Below are positions 38,918 through 48,803 of a stretch of 64,000 nucleotides of DNA, piece after piece (the first letter of the stretch is position 1; each line of letters begins with the position of its first letter). Under the pieces are notes generated by a model, which saw only the letters and a list, made by a program, of their open reading frames with translations, was not told the origin of the DNA and searched no databases. The stretch covers positions 484,929 through 548,928 of the forward strand of contig NZ_SRLQ01000002.1 in the NCBI RefSeq assembly GCF_004745805.1, read 5' to 3'. Source of the DNA: Mycolicibacterium sp. CH28 (GTDB taxonomy: Bacteria > Actinomycetota > Actinomycetes > Mycobacteriales > Mycobacteriaceae). Position numbers and translations under genes: made by a program.

Positions 38918-40399
38918 ATGACGGCGAGCAGACTGAAGGTCCGCTACGCCGTAGCCCTCGTACTCGCCCAGATCCTCGCCGCCGTCGAGCTGACCGCCCT
39001 GATCATGCCGCTGCGCCGCGACCTGGTCGACGCCGCCGACACCGTGTTCGCCGCAGACACCCTGATCGCCGCGTGCGTCCTGTCGGTGGTCAGCATCGCC
39101 GTCGTGGTCGGTTATGCGGTCGTGGTGGTGGACCGCAAACTGCGCTGGTTCACCTCCGGTGCGGCCCCCGGTCCACGGGACCGGCGGTTCGTGCAGGGGT
39201 TCCTGCGCAATCAGTCGGCGCTGCTGGCGATCCTGTGGTCGGTGGCCGGGGTGGTGTTGTTCGTCGTCAATCGCGACGGCGGTGCGGTGACCGCCTGGCT
39301 GATCGGGATGCTGATGTTGTTCGGCGCCGCCACCTCCACCGGGGCGGCCCTGCTTTTGATTCTGCGGCCGATGCGCCCGATCACGGCCGCGGCAACCGGG
39401 TCGGTGGCCGGACCCGACACCGAGCCGGGCGTGCTGCCCCGGCTGCTGCTGATGTGGCTGATGAGCAGCGCACTGCCGACGATCGGCATCGCCGTCGTGG
39501 TGGTGATGCGCTCCAACGGCTGGATCATCCAGCAGACCGCCTCGATCGAGGTCCCCGTGCTGGTGCTGTCGGTCATCTCGGTGTTGGTGGGACTGCGCGG
39601 CATGGCGATCGTCGCCCTGTCCATCTCCGACCCGGTTCGCGATGTCGTCGCCGCCATGGCCAGGGTCGAACGCGGCCAGATCGCCACCAAGGTCGACGTC
39701 TACGAGCACTCCGAAATCGGGCGGCTGCAAAGCGGATTCAACCGGATGGTGACCGGCCTGGCCGAACGCGACCGGCTGCGCGACCTGTTCGGCCGTCACG
39801 TCGGGACCGACGTCGCACGCCGTGCGGTCAGCGACACCGACTCGCTCACCGGCGAAGTCCGCGACGCCGCCGTGCTCTTCGTAGACCTGGTGGGCTCCAC
39901 ACAGCTGGCCCAGAGCCGGTCACCGGCCGAGGTGGCCGAGGTGCTCAATCACTTCTTCCAGATCGTGGTGGCCGCCGTCGACGAGCGACACGGGCTGATC
40001 AACAAATTCCAGGGTGACGCGGTGCTCGCGGTGTTCGGCGCCCCGCTGTCCAGCCCGTGCGCGGTGTCCGACGCGCTGGCCACTGCCCGGGCGTTGGCGG
40101 TCACGCTGCGGCGGCTGCCGGTGGTGGACTTCGGCATCGGGGTGTCGGCGGGGCCGGTGTTCGCCGGCAACATCGGCGCCGAACATCGCTACGAGTACAC
40201 GGTGATTGGTGACGCCGTCAACGAGGCCGCGCGGCTGGCCGATCGAGCCAAGACCGTCACCGAACGGGCGCTGTGCTCGGAGGTGGCGTTGTTGGGCGCC
40301 GACCCCGCCGAGCGCACGCAGTGGGCCGAGATCGCCTCCGAGGTGTTGCGCGGCAGGTTCGAGCCCACCCGGATGTCGGCGCCGAAAGTGCAGGTCTGA
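38918..40399 (+). CDS. Membrane class III adenylate cyclase with HAMP domain
   Basis: A 493-aa enzyme with about six hydrophobic segments in the first 225 residues, a HAMP linker (SDPVRDVVAAMARVERGQIATKVDV) and a C-terminal cyclase domain. Catalytic features: metal-binding Asp in LFVDLVGST, the NKFQGDAVLAVFG loop with Lys and the second metal Asp, and YTVIGDAVNEAARL with the transition-state Asn/Arg. It resembles the Rv1318c-Rv1320c group. It makes cAMP in response to an unknown membrane or pH signal. Confidence 0.92.
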   Translation: MTASRLKVRYAVALVLAQILAAVELTALIMPLRRDLVDAADTVFAADTLIAACVLSVVSIAVVVGYAVVVVDRKLRWFTSGAAPGPRDRRFVQGFLRNQSALLAILWSVAGVVLFVVNRDGGAVTAWLIGMLMLFGAATSTGAALLLILRPMRPITAAATGSVAGPDTEPGVLPRLLLMWLMSSALPTIGIAVVVVMRSNGWIIQQTASIEVPVLVLSVISVLVGLRGMAIVALSISDPVRDVVAAMARVERGQIATKVDVYEHSEIGRLQSGFNRMVTGLAERDRLRDLFGRHVGTDVARRAVSDTDSLTGEVRDAAVLFVDLVGSTQLAQSRSPAEVAEVLNHFFQIVVAAVDERHGLINKFQGDAVLAVFGAPLSSPCAVSDALATARALAVTLRRLPVVDFGIGVSAGPVFAGNIGAEHRYEYTVIGDAVNEAARLADRAKTVTERALCSEVALLGADPAERTQWAEIASEVLRGRFEPTRMSAPKVQV

Positions 40400-40504
40400 G
40401 CGGATCGCCCGCAGGCCCAGAACACGCGCTCACTGCAGACTCGATGCAACAAGCGCCCACGCGCCCGACCTGGTGAGCGCGCCGGCCTAATAGGATCGCC
40501 TTTT

Positions 40505-42079
40505 GTGCAGTCCGCGTGGGGTGAGGAAGTCGCCGAAGACCGGTACGCGGGCCATGCCGGGCTGGTCTACCCGCAACGGCCACGATCGTTCGCCGAGCTG
40601 TTCGCCGGCGCGCAGCGCTGGTCGCAACGCACCTTCCTGGTGCAGGGTGACCGGCGCATCACCTTCGGTGGTTTCTTCGCCGCGGTCGGCGCCGCGCAGG
40701 CCAGGCTCGAGCCGCTGGGTATCCGGCCCGGCGAACGAGTGGTACTGCTGGCCTACAACAGCGCCGACTGGGTGGTGGCACTGTGGGCGATCTGGTCACT
40801 GGGGGCGGTGCCGGTCCTGGGCAACCGCTGGTGGAGTCCCCGCGAGGCCGAACACTGCATCGCCCTGATCGCGCCGCGGGCGGTGATCACCGACGCCGTC
40901 GACCTCGCCGTGCCGGCCGGGGTCCCGGTGCTCGACATCGCCGACCTGCGACAGTGCTTCGGCGGTTTCACCCACACGCCACCGGAGCTTCCCGGGCCGC
41001 GCGACGAGGACGACCCGGTAGCCGTGCTGTTCACCTCCGGCAGTTCGGGCATGCCCAAGGGCGTCGAGTTGTCGTTTCGGGCTGTGGTGGCCAACCAGCA
41101 GAACGTGCTGGTCCGCTCCCGGCAGCTACCCCAGCTTCTGGATCCTGAAGCGGCGCAACAGATTAACCTGGTCTGCACGCCGCTGTTCCACGTCGGCGCG
41201 TTGGCCACGCTGCTGACCCAGGTGATCACCGGCGGACGGATCGTGCTCACTGTCGGCCGCTTCGACCCGGCCGAGGTGCTCGCCCTGATCGAAACCGAAG
41301 GGGTGCAGCGCTGGGGCGGCGTGCCGACCATGGCGGTGCGCGTGCTGGAACACCCCGCCCTCGACACCCACGACGTCTCCTCGCTGCGCTCCTGGCCGCT
41401 GGGCGGGGCCGCGGTATCGCCGGTGCTGCTGGATCGGATGGCGCGCCGACTGCCCCAGCTGGCCCGCCGCGGACTCGCCAACACCTGGGGCATGACCGAA
41501 GGTGCCGGATTCTTCACCGTCGCCGGTAGCTCGGACCTGGCCCGCTATCCAGCATCCGTCGGCCGCCCGTACCCGACGGTCGAGCTTGCCATCCTCGATC
41601 CCGATCCCGACGGGGTGGGAGAGGTACTGGTCCGCTCCCCCACCGTGATGCTCGGCTACGTCGGAATAGATTCCGGCCCAGTTGATTCCGATGGCTGGTT
41701 GCATAGCGGGGATCTCGGTCACCTCAACGAGGAGGGATACCTGTTCATCGACGGTCGCAGCAAGGACATGGTGATCCGCGGTGGCGAGAACATCGCCTGC
41801 CCGCACGTGGAAGCCGCGCTGCTGAGCCATCCCGACGTTGTCGAGGCCGCCGCGATCGGGCTGCCCCACCCCGATCTGGGCGAGGAGCTCGCCGCAGTCG
41901 TCGTGCACCGGGCCGGTGGCCGGGCCCCGACCGAGGAGGAACTCACACGTCATCTGCGCGGTGCGCTCGCCTATTTCGCGATCCCGACCCGATGGCGGAT
42001 CCGGGAAGAGCCGTTGCCGACGGTGGCCGGCGAGAAGGTGGACAAGAAGAGCCTGGCCGGTGAGTTCAGCACCCCATGA
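40505..42079 (+). CDS. Acyl-CoA synthetase/AMP-forming ligase
   Basis: A 524-aa ligase. The P-loop FTSGSSGMPKG, the core NTWGMTEG, the hinge IDGRSKDMVIRGGENI and the terminal catalytic Lys in AGEKVDKKSL are all present. It resembles class I fatty-acyl or aryl-CoA ligases; the chain-length preference cannot be judged by eye. GTG start. The next small gene overlaps its stop by four bases. Confidence 0.88.
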   Translation: MQSAWGEEVAEDRYAGHAGLVYPQRPRSFAELFAGAQRWSQRTFLVQGDRRITFGGFFAAVGAAQARLEPLGIRPGERVVLLAYNSADWVVALWAIWSLGAVPVLGNRWWSPREAEHCIALIAPRAVITDAVDLAVPAGVPVLDIADLRQCFGGFTHTPPELPGPRDEDDPVAVLFTSGSSGMPKGVELSFRAVVANQQNVLVRSRQLPQLLDPEAAQQINLVCTPLFHVGALATLLTQVITGGRIVLTVGRFDPAEVLALIETEGVQRWGGVPTMAVRVLEHPALDTHDVSSLRSWPLGGAAVSPVLLDRMARRLPQLARRGLANTWGMTEGAGFFTVAGSSDLARYPASVGRPYPTVELAILDPDPDGVGEVLVRSPTVMLGYVGIDSGPVDSDGWLHSGDLGHLNEEGYLFIDGRSKDMVIRGGENIACPHVEAALLSHPDVVEAAAIGLPHPDLGEELAAVVVHRAGGRAPTEEELTRHLRGALAYFAIPTRWRIREEPLPTVAGEKVDKKSLAGEFSTP

Positions 42080-42477
42080 GAGCCATCGTGTTGCTGGCCC
42101 ACAGCGGCCATCTGGACAAGAGCGGCACCGTGCACGCCCTGGGGTTGGGGTGGACCACCAGCCCGACCCCGACGGCCCAGCATGTGCTGATCGTGTTCGT
42201 GGAGGTGCAATGGTCGGAACTCGGGACATCGTTCCCCATCCGCGCCGAACTGGTTGACAGCGACGGCAATCAGGTCGCCCATACCGAGGAGAACGTGATC
42301 AATGCCCGCCGCCACCCGGTACACCCAGCCGGCGCGCCGGTGACCATCCCGTTTATCGCAACCATTCCACCGCTGAAGCTCAGCTCCGGGGAGCGCTATC
42401 AGTGGCGGGTGTCGATCGCCGGGGAGATGCACGAGGACTGGCTGGCCGGCTTCACTGTGACCGCGGGCGACACCTGA
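42076..42477 (+). CDS. Small beta-rich protein resembling DUF6941
   Basis: A 133-aa protein beginning MRAIVLLAHSGHLDKSGTVHALGLGW, a pattern I associate with the DUF6941 family; the rest alternates short hydrophobic strands (HVLIVFVEVQW; RYQWRVSIAGE), suggesting a beta sandwich. No signal peptide or membrane segment. The ATG overlaps the ligase stop (ATGA), so it is co-translated with the ligase. Function unknown. Confidence 0.72.
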   Translation: MRAIVLLAHSGHLDKSGTVHALGLGWTTSPTPTAQHVLIVFVEVQWSELGTSFPIRAELVDSDGNQVAHTEENVINARRHPVHPAGAPVTIPFIATIPPLKLSSGERYQWRVSIAGEMHEDWLAGFTVTAGDT

Positions 42478-42492
42478 ACCACCGCGCCGAGA

Positions 42493-43701
42493 CTAGCGGC
42501 GCGCGAATGCCGGTGCGCGCTCGGGCCGCACACCCACCCCGACGACGTAGGCCGGGACCACCGACAGCCAGGGCAGCCGCCGGATCAGCGCGGTCGCCAG
42601 CGCAGGCGGGTCGGCGGTCGCGCCCCCCAGCACCGGTGCCACCAGTTGACGGTGCAGCGCCCGCTGCACCAACTGGGTGACCGCGGCTGGGGGTAGGCGC
42701 CGCCGCCGGACCGCGGCCAGATCGCGGTTGGTGACGTCGCGGCGGCGCAGCGGATCGGCCAGGAGCGTCGCGGCGCCGACCGCATCCTGAATCGCAACGT
42801 TGATGCCCACCCCGCCGATCGGCGACATGGCGTGCGCAGCGTCGCCCAGGCACAGCAGGCCGTCGGTATGCCAGCGCTTGAGCCGGTTGAGTCGGACGTC
42901 GAGGAATTTGACGTCGTCAAGCGAAGTCAAGCTGGCGACGTCGGCTTCGGGTACGAGTTCAGCGATTTCAGCCTTGAACGCCTCCAGGCCGCGTTCCCGC
43001 AGTCCTTCGTTGCTGCCCTTGGGAATCAGGTAGGCGATCTGGAAGTAGCCCTCCCGCGGAATCATGATCAGCACCCGCCCGGGCGCGATCCGCGGGATCA
43101 GGGTGTACTCGGCAGCGCTTTCGTGCGGAAGCCGAAACCACCAGACATCGAAGGGCACTGGGAACTCGCGCGCCGTCAGGCCGGCGCTCTGCCGCACCAC
43201 CGACCAGCGTCCGTCGCAGGCCACGGTCAGGTCGGCCTGCAGCTCGCCGTCACCGTCCGGGGAGGTGTAGCGCACGCCGGTGGTCCGCGCGCCGGTGCGG
43301 AGCAGTCCGGTGACTTCATGCTGCAGCCGCAGCGTGAAGGTCGGCTCGGCCGTGCCGGCCTCGGCGAGCAGGTTCAGTAGGTCCCACTGCGGCACCATCG
43401 CCACGTAGGGGTGCGGTTGGCGCAGCCGGCGAAAGTCCACCATGGTCACCGGCTTGCCGTCGGCCGTGAGATCGGCGTGGTCGACCTTGCTCTGCGGCAG
43501 CGCCGCGAAGCGCTCCCCCAGGCCCAAGTCGTCGAGCAGCCGCAGCGTCGTGGGATGCACTGTGTCGCCGCGGAAGTCGCGCAGGAAGTCGGCGTGCTTC
43601 TCCAGAACGGTGACCTCGATGCCGGCCCGGGCCAGCAGCAGCCCAAGCACCATGCCGGCGGGTCCCCCACCAACGATCGCACACGTCGTCGAGTCGGTCA
43701 C
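42493..43701 (-). CDS. FAD-dependent monooxygenase (PHBH family)
   Basis: A 402-aa flavoprotein. The N-terminal dinucleotide fold has VGGGPAGMVLGLLLARAG, the middle DG motif ACDGRWSVVRQ contacts FAD and NADPH, and GDAAHAMSPIGGVGINVAIQDA binds the FAD ribityl chain. This is the group A hydroxylase layout that acts on aromatic or polyketide substrates. The C-terminal ~100 residues are unusually Arg/Ala-rich. It is convergent with the ligase operon and in tandem with kup, 31 bases apart. Confidence 0.9.
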   Translation of the reverse strand: MTDSTTCAIVGGGPAGMVLGLLLARAGIEVTVLEKHADFLRDFRGDTVHPTTLRLLDDLGLGERFAALPQSKVDHADLTADGKPVTMVDFRRLRQPHPYVAMVPQWDLLNLLAEAGTAEPTFTLRLQHEVTGLLRTGARTTGVRYTSPDGDGELQADLTVACDGRWSVVRQSAGLTAREFPVPFDVWWFRLPHESAAEYTLIPRIAPGRVLIMIPREGYFQIAYLIPKGSNEGLRERGLEAFKAEIAELVPEADVASLTSLDDVKFLDVRLNRLKRWHTDGLLCLGDAAHAMSPIGGVGINVAIQDAVGAATLLADPLRRRDVTNRDLAAVRRRRLPPAAVTQLVQRALHRQLVAPVLGGATADPPALATALIRRLPWLSVVPAYVVGVGVRPERAPAFARR

Positions 43702-43731
43702 AGAACTACCGTAGCCGCCGGCGTCGCACCG

Positions 43732-45660
43732 CTATACCTCGATCCTCGAGCCGATCAGCACCGTCTTACCCAGCGGAAGCCCGAAGTACCCGACGGAGTC
43801 GGCTGCCATGAACGACGTCGCGATGAACATCCGCTTTCGCCACGGCGCCATCGTGGGCTGGTCGCCGGGGACCAACTCGATCTTGGACAGGAAGTAGGAG
43901 GTCTCGCCGAAATCGATCGGGCCACCGATCTGCGCGGGGTCCACCAGCCGCAGGGCGGCAAGCACATCGGGTCGCTCCATGTAGCCGAACCGGGCCGACA
44001 CGTAGTAGATGCCGTCGTGATGGTTTCCGAGGTCATTGACGGTGATGCGTTCGTCGTCGGAGACCCGCGGCACCGGCGGCACGACGATCGACAGGATGAT
44101 CACCCGCTCGTGCAGGACGTGGTTGTGATCGACGTTGGCTCGCATCGACAACGGCGCAGTCTCGCGCTCGCGATTCAGGAACACGGCCGTGCCCGGGATG
44201 CGGGCAAGTGGCGGTTGCCGGCTGGTGATCTCGTCGATGAACTGCGGCAGCGGCCCCTCCGCTTGGTCTCGTGCGCGGGTGACGATCATGCTGCCGCGCT
44301 GCCAGGTGATCAACACAGTGAAGGTCACCAGCCCGATCAGCAACGGCAACCAGGCGCCGTGCACCAGCTTGGTCAGGTTCGCCGCCAGGAACATCAGGTC
44401 CACCGTCAGCAGCGCACCGCCGCCGATCACCACCAGCCACAGCGGCCAGCGCCACCGGACGTGGGCGATGTAGAGGAACAGCAAGGTGGTGATGGTGATC
44501 GTCCCGGTGACCGCCATGCCGTAGGCGTAGCCCAGTGCCGCCGAGCTGCGGAAGGCGAAGACCAGGATCAGCACGGCGACCAGCAACATGCCGTTGATCC
44601 ACGGCACGTAGATCTGGCCGATCGAGGACGCCGAGGTGTGGGCGACCCGCAGCCGGGGCAGGTAGCCGAGTTGGGCGGCCTGCGATGCCACCGAGTACGC
44701 CCCGGTGATCACCGCCTGCGAGGCGATCACCGTCGCGGCGGTGGCCAGCACCATCATCGGTAGTTCCCACCCGCTGGGCACCAGCAGGAAGAAGGGGGCG
44801 TTGACCACGCTCTGGTTGCCCAACAGCAGCGCGCCCTGGCCGAAGTAGTTGAGCGTCAACGCCGGTAGCACCAGGCCGAGCCATCCCCAGGTGATCGCCT
44901 TGCGGCCGAAGTGCCCCATGTCGGCGTAGAGCGCCTCGGCGCCGGTGACCGACAGTACGACGGCAGCGAGCGCGAAGAAGGCGATGTGGAAGTGGCTGAC
45001 GATGAACTCCATGGCGTAGGTCGGTGAGAGTGCCCGCAGTATCTGCGGGTGCCCGAGGATTCCGCGGATCCCGCAGGCGCCGATCACCAGGAACCAGACG
45101 ATCATCACCGGGCCGAAGAACCGCCCGACCATGGCGGTGCCGTGTCGTTGCACCGCGAACAACCCGACGATGATGACCGCGGTGATCGGGACGATCAGCT
45201 CGGCCAAGCTGGGATCTACGACCTTCAAACCTTCCACCGCGGACAGCACCGAGATGGCGGGCGTGATCATGCTGTCGCCGAAAAACAGTGCGGCGCCCAG
45301 AATTCCGAGCGCGGACAAGGCGCTGATGATGCGCGGGCTGGATCTGCGTCCGAGTCGGCGTACCAAGGTGATGAGCGCCATCACGCCGCCCTCACCGTCG
45401 TTGTCGGCGTGCATCACCAGCGTGACGTAGGTGAGCGTGACGATGATCATCACCGACCAGAAGATCAGGGACACCACGCCGTAGACGTTGGCCTGACTGA
45501 TCGGCACGGGGTGCGGGTCACCGGGGTTGAACAGGGTCTGGACGGTGTAGATCGGGCTGGTGCCGATGTCGCCGAACACCACTCCCAGCGCGCCCACGAC
45601 CACGCCGGTCCGCAATTTGCGGGCAGGCGAATGCGCCGGCACCGCGACGTCTGTGCTCAC
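43732..45660 (-). CDS. kup: Kup-family potassium uptake transporter
   Basis: A 642-aa protein with about twelve membrane spans in the first ~460 residues and a cytoplasmic C-terminal tail. The opening GALGVVFGDIGTSPIYTVQTLF and FFGDSMITPAISVLSAVEGLKV are diagnostic for KUP/HAK/KT proteins, which import K+ with protons. GTG start. The ~220-base spacer to the divergent secreted-protein gene holds a small GACGTCCACGTC hairpin but no riboswitch I could recognise. Confidence 0.95.
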   Translation of the reverse strand: MSTDVAVPAHSPARKLRTGVVVGALGVVFGDIGTSPIYTVQTLFNPGDPHPVPISQANVYGVVSLIFWSVMIIVTLTYVTLVMHADNDGEGGVMALITLVRRLGRRSSPRIISALSALGILGAALFFGDSMITPAISVLSAVEGLKVVDPSLAELIVPITAVIIVGLFAVQRHGTAMVGRFFGPVMIVWFLVIGACGIRGILGHPQILRALSPTYAMEFIVSHFHIAFFALAAVVLSVTGAEALYADMGHFGRKAITWGWLGLVLPALTLNYFGQGALLLGNQSVVNAPFFLLVPSGWELPMMVLATAATVIASQAVITGAYSVASQAAQLGYLPRLRVAHTSASSIGQIYVPWINGMLLVAVLILVFAFRSSAALGYAYGMAVTGTITITTLLFLYIAHVRWRWPLWLVVIGGGALLTVDLMFLAANLTKLVHGAWLPLLIGLVTFTVLITWQRGSMIVTRARDQAEGPLPQFIDEITSRQPPLARIPGTAVFLNRERETAPLSMRANVDHNHVLHERVIILSIVVPPVPRVSDDERITVNDLGNHHDGIYYVSARFGYMERPDVLAALRLVDPAQIGGPIDFGETSYFLSKIELVPGDQPTMAPWRKRMFIATSFMAADSVGYFGLPLGKTVLIGSRIEV

Positions 45661-45880
45661 AGGTAGTCCCTCTGGCTAGGTCCGCCTGGCGTCGATCCCC
45701 GGCGACGTGGACGTCATGGTAGCCACCGGCCTTACGCGTGGCGCCCGAACACGCACCTCAAAACAATGATCCCGCTCACTCACCAGCCGATGACATTGCA
45801 GATTCCACTCAACTGGGGCGACCGCAGAGCATAGATTCCTAGTCGGACTAACACGATGGTCAGACGAAGGGAGTCCGCCC

Positions 45881-46333
45881 GTGCGGACGGTGGCGGTAAG
45901 CGTTGCGTTCACGGCGGCGGCTCTGGTATTGGCCCCGACTGCCTCCGCCGAACTCGCTCCCGGCAACTACAACATGATCATCCCGGACCGGCGCGACTTC
46001 CACACCTGGGTGTGGGCCTCCAACCCGTGCCCGCCGTCGATCGAGTTCAATCCTTCGTGCGTGCGCATCTCGGCGAACCCGGCACCCATCGCCAAGGCGT
46101 ACGCCTGGTACGGCATCGCGACGCTGCAGAATGGGCAGTACTCGATGACCGTCGACGTACCGGACGGCTTGCGCTGCGGCGACATCTATTACGGGCCAGT
46201 CATCCCCACCCACGACGTGTACACCTGGGATGCCAAGACGCTGGCGGGCACATTGCAGTCCACGTTCGACGCCGGCTGCGACGGGGCGCCCGGCGGTACC
46301 TTCACCTACCCGTTCTGGCTGACCCGGCTCTAG
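45881..46333 (+). CDS. Secreted protein of unknown function
   Basis: A 150-aa protein with a signal peptide (residues 1-23, cleavage after TASA). The mature part has four cysteines (NPCPPS, PSCVR, LRCGD, GCDG), probably two disulfides, and several Trp/Tyr residues as in small secreted mycobacterial proteins. GTG start preceded by AGGGAG. Divergent from kup and convergent with the rhomboid gene. No enzymatic motif recognised. Confidence 0.82.
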   Translation: MRTVAVSVAFTAAALVLAPTASAELAPGNYNMIIPDRRDFHTWVWASNPCPPSIEFNPSCVRISANPAPIAKAYAWYGIATLQNGQYSMTVDVPDGLRCGDIYYGPVIPTHDVYTWDAKTLAGTLQSTFDAGCDGAPGGTFTYPFWLTRL

Positions 46334-46352
46334 GGAGCACGACCGCCCACGC

Positions 46353-47219
46353 TCAGCCGGTGATCAATGCACCGAACTGGGAGATCAGATCCGCGGTGCG
46401 CCAGTAAACCAGCGCCGCGAACACGACGAGCACGCCCACGCTGACGGCACCCTGAACCAGATTGCGGTTCTCCCTGGGGGCATAGGTGAAGGCGGCGGCG
46501 ATCAACGCACCGGTGAGCAACCCGCCGACGTGACCCTGCCAGCTGATCGACGGGACCGTGAAGGTCATGACCAGATTGATCGCGATGAGAATGACAACCC
46601 AGCGCACATCCAGGTTGAGCCGTTTGGCCACGACGAACGTGGCGCCGAAGAGCCCGAAGACCGCCCCGGAGGCACCGGCGGTGGCGGCCCCGATTGGGGC
46701 GAGCAGATACACCAGCACCGAGCCGCCCAGCGCGCTGAGACCGTAGAGCGCGCCGAACCGTAGTCGGCCCAGCCAGCTCTCCAGCGGCGGCCCGATCACG
46801 TACAGCGCCCACATGTTGAACAGCAGGTGCAGGATTCCGTAGTGCATGAACGCCGAGGTGATCAGCCGGTAATACTCGCCACCGGCGACTCCGGGCGCCC
46901 ACAGCACCAACTGGCGCTGCACATCCCGGGAGGTCGTCTGCATTACGAACATCAGCACATTGACCGCGATCAGCGCGTAGGTCACCAGCGGTTTGGCCGA
47001 CGGCCGCAGGACGGCGCCGAACGCAGTCCGTGCCTGTGGCGCGCCCTGCCCGGCGGCGGCCACGCAGTCGACGCATTGGTGTCCGACGGCGGCACTGCGC
47101 ATGCACTCTGGGCAGATCGGCCGCTGACAGCGGGTGCACCGAACATAGGTCTGGCGATCAGGATGCCGGTAACAGGTCGGTGCGGGCGCCGGCGTCTGCG
47201 GTGTGTAGGGAATGCTCAT
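46353..47219 (-). CDS. Rhomboid-family intramembrane serine protease with zinc-binding N-terminus
   Basis: A 288-aa protein. Residues 16-52 form a B-box-like Cys/His cluster (C16, H19, C28, C31, C36, C39, H47, C49, C52). Then follow six or seven membrane spans with the rhomboid signature: HLLFNMW (Asn135), GASGAVFG (Ser184, nucleophile) and GHVGG (His230). It should cut transmembrane substrates. It resembles mycobacterial rhomboid 1 (Rv0110). The extra zinc module suggests a cytoplasmic partner or regulator. Confidence 0.92.
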   Translation of the reverse strand: MSIPYTPQTPAPAPTCYRHPDRQTYVRCTRCQRPICPECMRSAAVGHQCVDCVAAAGQGAPQARTAFGAVLRPSAKPLVTYALIAVNVLMFVMQTTSRDVQRQLVLWAPGVAGGEYYRLITSAFMHYGILHLLFNMWALYVIGPPLESWLGRLRFGALYGLSALGGSVLVYLLAPIGAATAGASGAVFGLFGATFVVAKRLNLDVRWVVILIAINLVMTFTVPSISWQGHVGGLLTGALIAAAFTYAPRENRNLVQGAVSVGVLVVFAALVYWRTADLISQFGALITG

Positions 47220-47603
47220 AGTCCTGTCCCCGACGATACTGTGCTGTTCGCCGGGAGGGGTTCATCGGATCCGGTGCAGCCCGTCACCCGGCCCCGAACT
47301 GGCGTCCGACATCCGCGATTCGACGCACCTACGGATTCAATTGCTAGCTCCGTCAATATTTGCCAAACCCGCACGTTCCCATCCCGTTCACGGGATGCGG
47401 CAACCACCGTTGAAGTGCGGGTATAGGTTCGCGAAACATTTTGTGGCCCGGCAACGAAATCCGTAGTAGATTTTCACCAGGTTGAGTGCACAGCCGCCCG
47501 GCAACGCCATGGTGCGAGGGCAGGACTCCCGCACCGAGGTCTCGTGGTCCATGACCACGACACGGCGCCGACAGCACTGCAACACAATACAAATGGAGGC
47601 GCC
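47220..47603. other. Intergenic region, no gene seen
   Basis: A 384-base stretch between the divergent rhomboid and STAS genes. It is a little more AT-rich than the genes around it. An inverted repeat TCGTGGT-N5-ACCACGA (47542-47560) lies in the presumed 5' untranslated region of the STAS gene. I found no convincing open frame, tRNA or terminator. Confidence 0.5.
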
Positions 47604-48044
47604 ATGCCTGTTGCCACCACCACGACGCACATGGCCGTGACGCGTCTGGACCACGACCGTGCCGAACGCGGCCGATTTCGGGTCCGCGAACTCAGTGCGA
47701 CCACCCTGCTGATCGCCGCCGTCGGTGAGATCGACGCCTCGAACTCCGCTGACCTGCTCGCCTACATCGAGAAGCAGGTGAGCGGCTACCAGCAACTGGT
47801 GCTCGACCTATCGCGGCTCGCGTTCTTCAGCGCCGACGGCTTCTCGGTCCTGCACGCGGTGCACGCGCGGTGCACGCGGAGCACGATCGACTGGGTGCTG
47901 GTCCCCGGTCCCGAGGTCGCGCGCATCCTGCGGGTGTGCGACCCGCAGGGCCTGCTGGTCACCGCCGGCAATATCGTCTCGGCGGTGGCCGCCCTGGCCC
48001 GTGGCCCGCACACCCGCCCGCAGCTGAGCCCACTGGCGACGTGA
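47604..48044 (+). CDS. STAS-domain protein (anti-sigma factor antagonist-like)
   Basis: A 146-aa protein whose residues ~30-135 form a STAS domain: TLLIAAVGEIDASNSADLLAYI followed by QLVLDLSRLAFFSADGFSVLHAVH. The phosphorylatable Ser position of SpoIIAA-like proteins is occupied (FSADGFS). Such proteins bind anti-sigma kinases; no kinase is nearby. The ATG at 47604 has a GGAGG site ahead; an upstream ATG at 47544 is also in frame. Confidence 0.85.
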   Translation: MPVATTTTHMAVTRLDHDRAERGRFRVRELSATTLLIAAVGEIDASNSADLLAYIEKQVSGYQQLVLDLSRLAFFSADGFSVLHAVHARCTRSTIDWVLVPGPEVARILRVCDPQGLLVTAGNIVSAVAALARGPHTRPQLSPLAT

Positions 48045-48104
48045 GCACGCCGACCGCTTCCTAGACTGGCGAAGAACAGTCAGTTCAACCAGAGGCGGTC
48101 CGCC

Positions 48105-48740
48105 ATGGCAACAACCGGTCGCAATCTCAACGACGTCGTCACCCGGTTCTGGACGTTCGCCGCTCCGCTCTACGACCTGCCCGCCCTGCAGCAGTGGGTG
48201 TACCGTCCCGCTCAGGACGAGGTGGTAGCCGCGCTGCGCGCCCACGGAGCCCAGCGAATCGCCGATATTGCCTGCGGCACAGGCATTCTCGCTACCCGAA
48301 TCGCAGATGAACTGCACCCCGGTGAGGTGTTCGGCGTAGATATGTCCGACGGGATGCTGCACCAGGCCCGGGCCCGTTCTCCGCAGGTGCAGTGGCTCAA
48401 AGGTCCGGCCGAGCGGTTGCCGTTCGACGACGGGGCGCTCGACGCCATCGTCTCCACGTCGGCGTTCCACTTCTTCGACCAACCGGCTGCGATGCGCGAG
48501 TTCTTCCGGGTGTTGCGCCCCGGCGGGCTGGCTGCGGTCGCCACCATCAGCCCGCCGCAACCTCCCCTGCTGTCCCGGCTGTCGGGGGCGCTGTCGGGGG
48601 CGGCGCACAATCCCTCCGCCGCCGAGATGCGCGCCTTGTTCACCGAGGCCGGGTTCGACCTAACCGACCAGCACCGCGTCGATCGGCCGCTGTGGACCAA
48701 GGCGGTGTGGGACCTGATCACGATCGGGACCAAGCCCTGA
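48105..48740 (+). CDS. Class I SAM-dependent methyltransferase
   Basis: A 211-aa methyltransferase of the UbiE/type-11 kind. Motif I is ADIACGTGIL, the acidic residue after strand 2 is in FGVDMSDGML, and motif post-I and LPFDDGALDAIVSTSAFHFF follow. FRVLRPGGLAAV is the standard late motif. The substrate is unknown. It stands about 60 bases from each neighbour and could be transcribed alone. Confidence 0.9.
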   Translation: MATTGRNLNDVVTRFWTFAAPLYDLPALQQWVYRPAQDEVVAALRAHGAQRIADIACGTGILATRIADELHPGEVFGVDMSDGMLHQARARSPQVQWLKGPAERLPFDDGALDAIVSTSAFHFFDQPAAMREFFRVLRPGGLAAVATISPPQPPLLSRLSGALSGAAHNPSAAEMRALFTEAGFDLTDQHRVDRPLWTKAVWDLITIGTKP

Positions 48741-48803
48741 GCTTTTCTGCCCTCCGCGGCTATCCTTCCGACGTCACCCCAAACTCAGCGCAGAGGAACA
48801 CCG

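Noticed and set aside
45661..45880. c-di-AMP or magnesium riboswitch upstream of kup
   Set aside because: The leader has short hairpins but none of the conserved core sequences that I could recognise; a covariance search with the ydaO and M-box models would decide.
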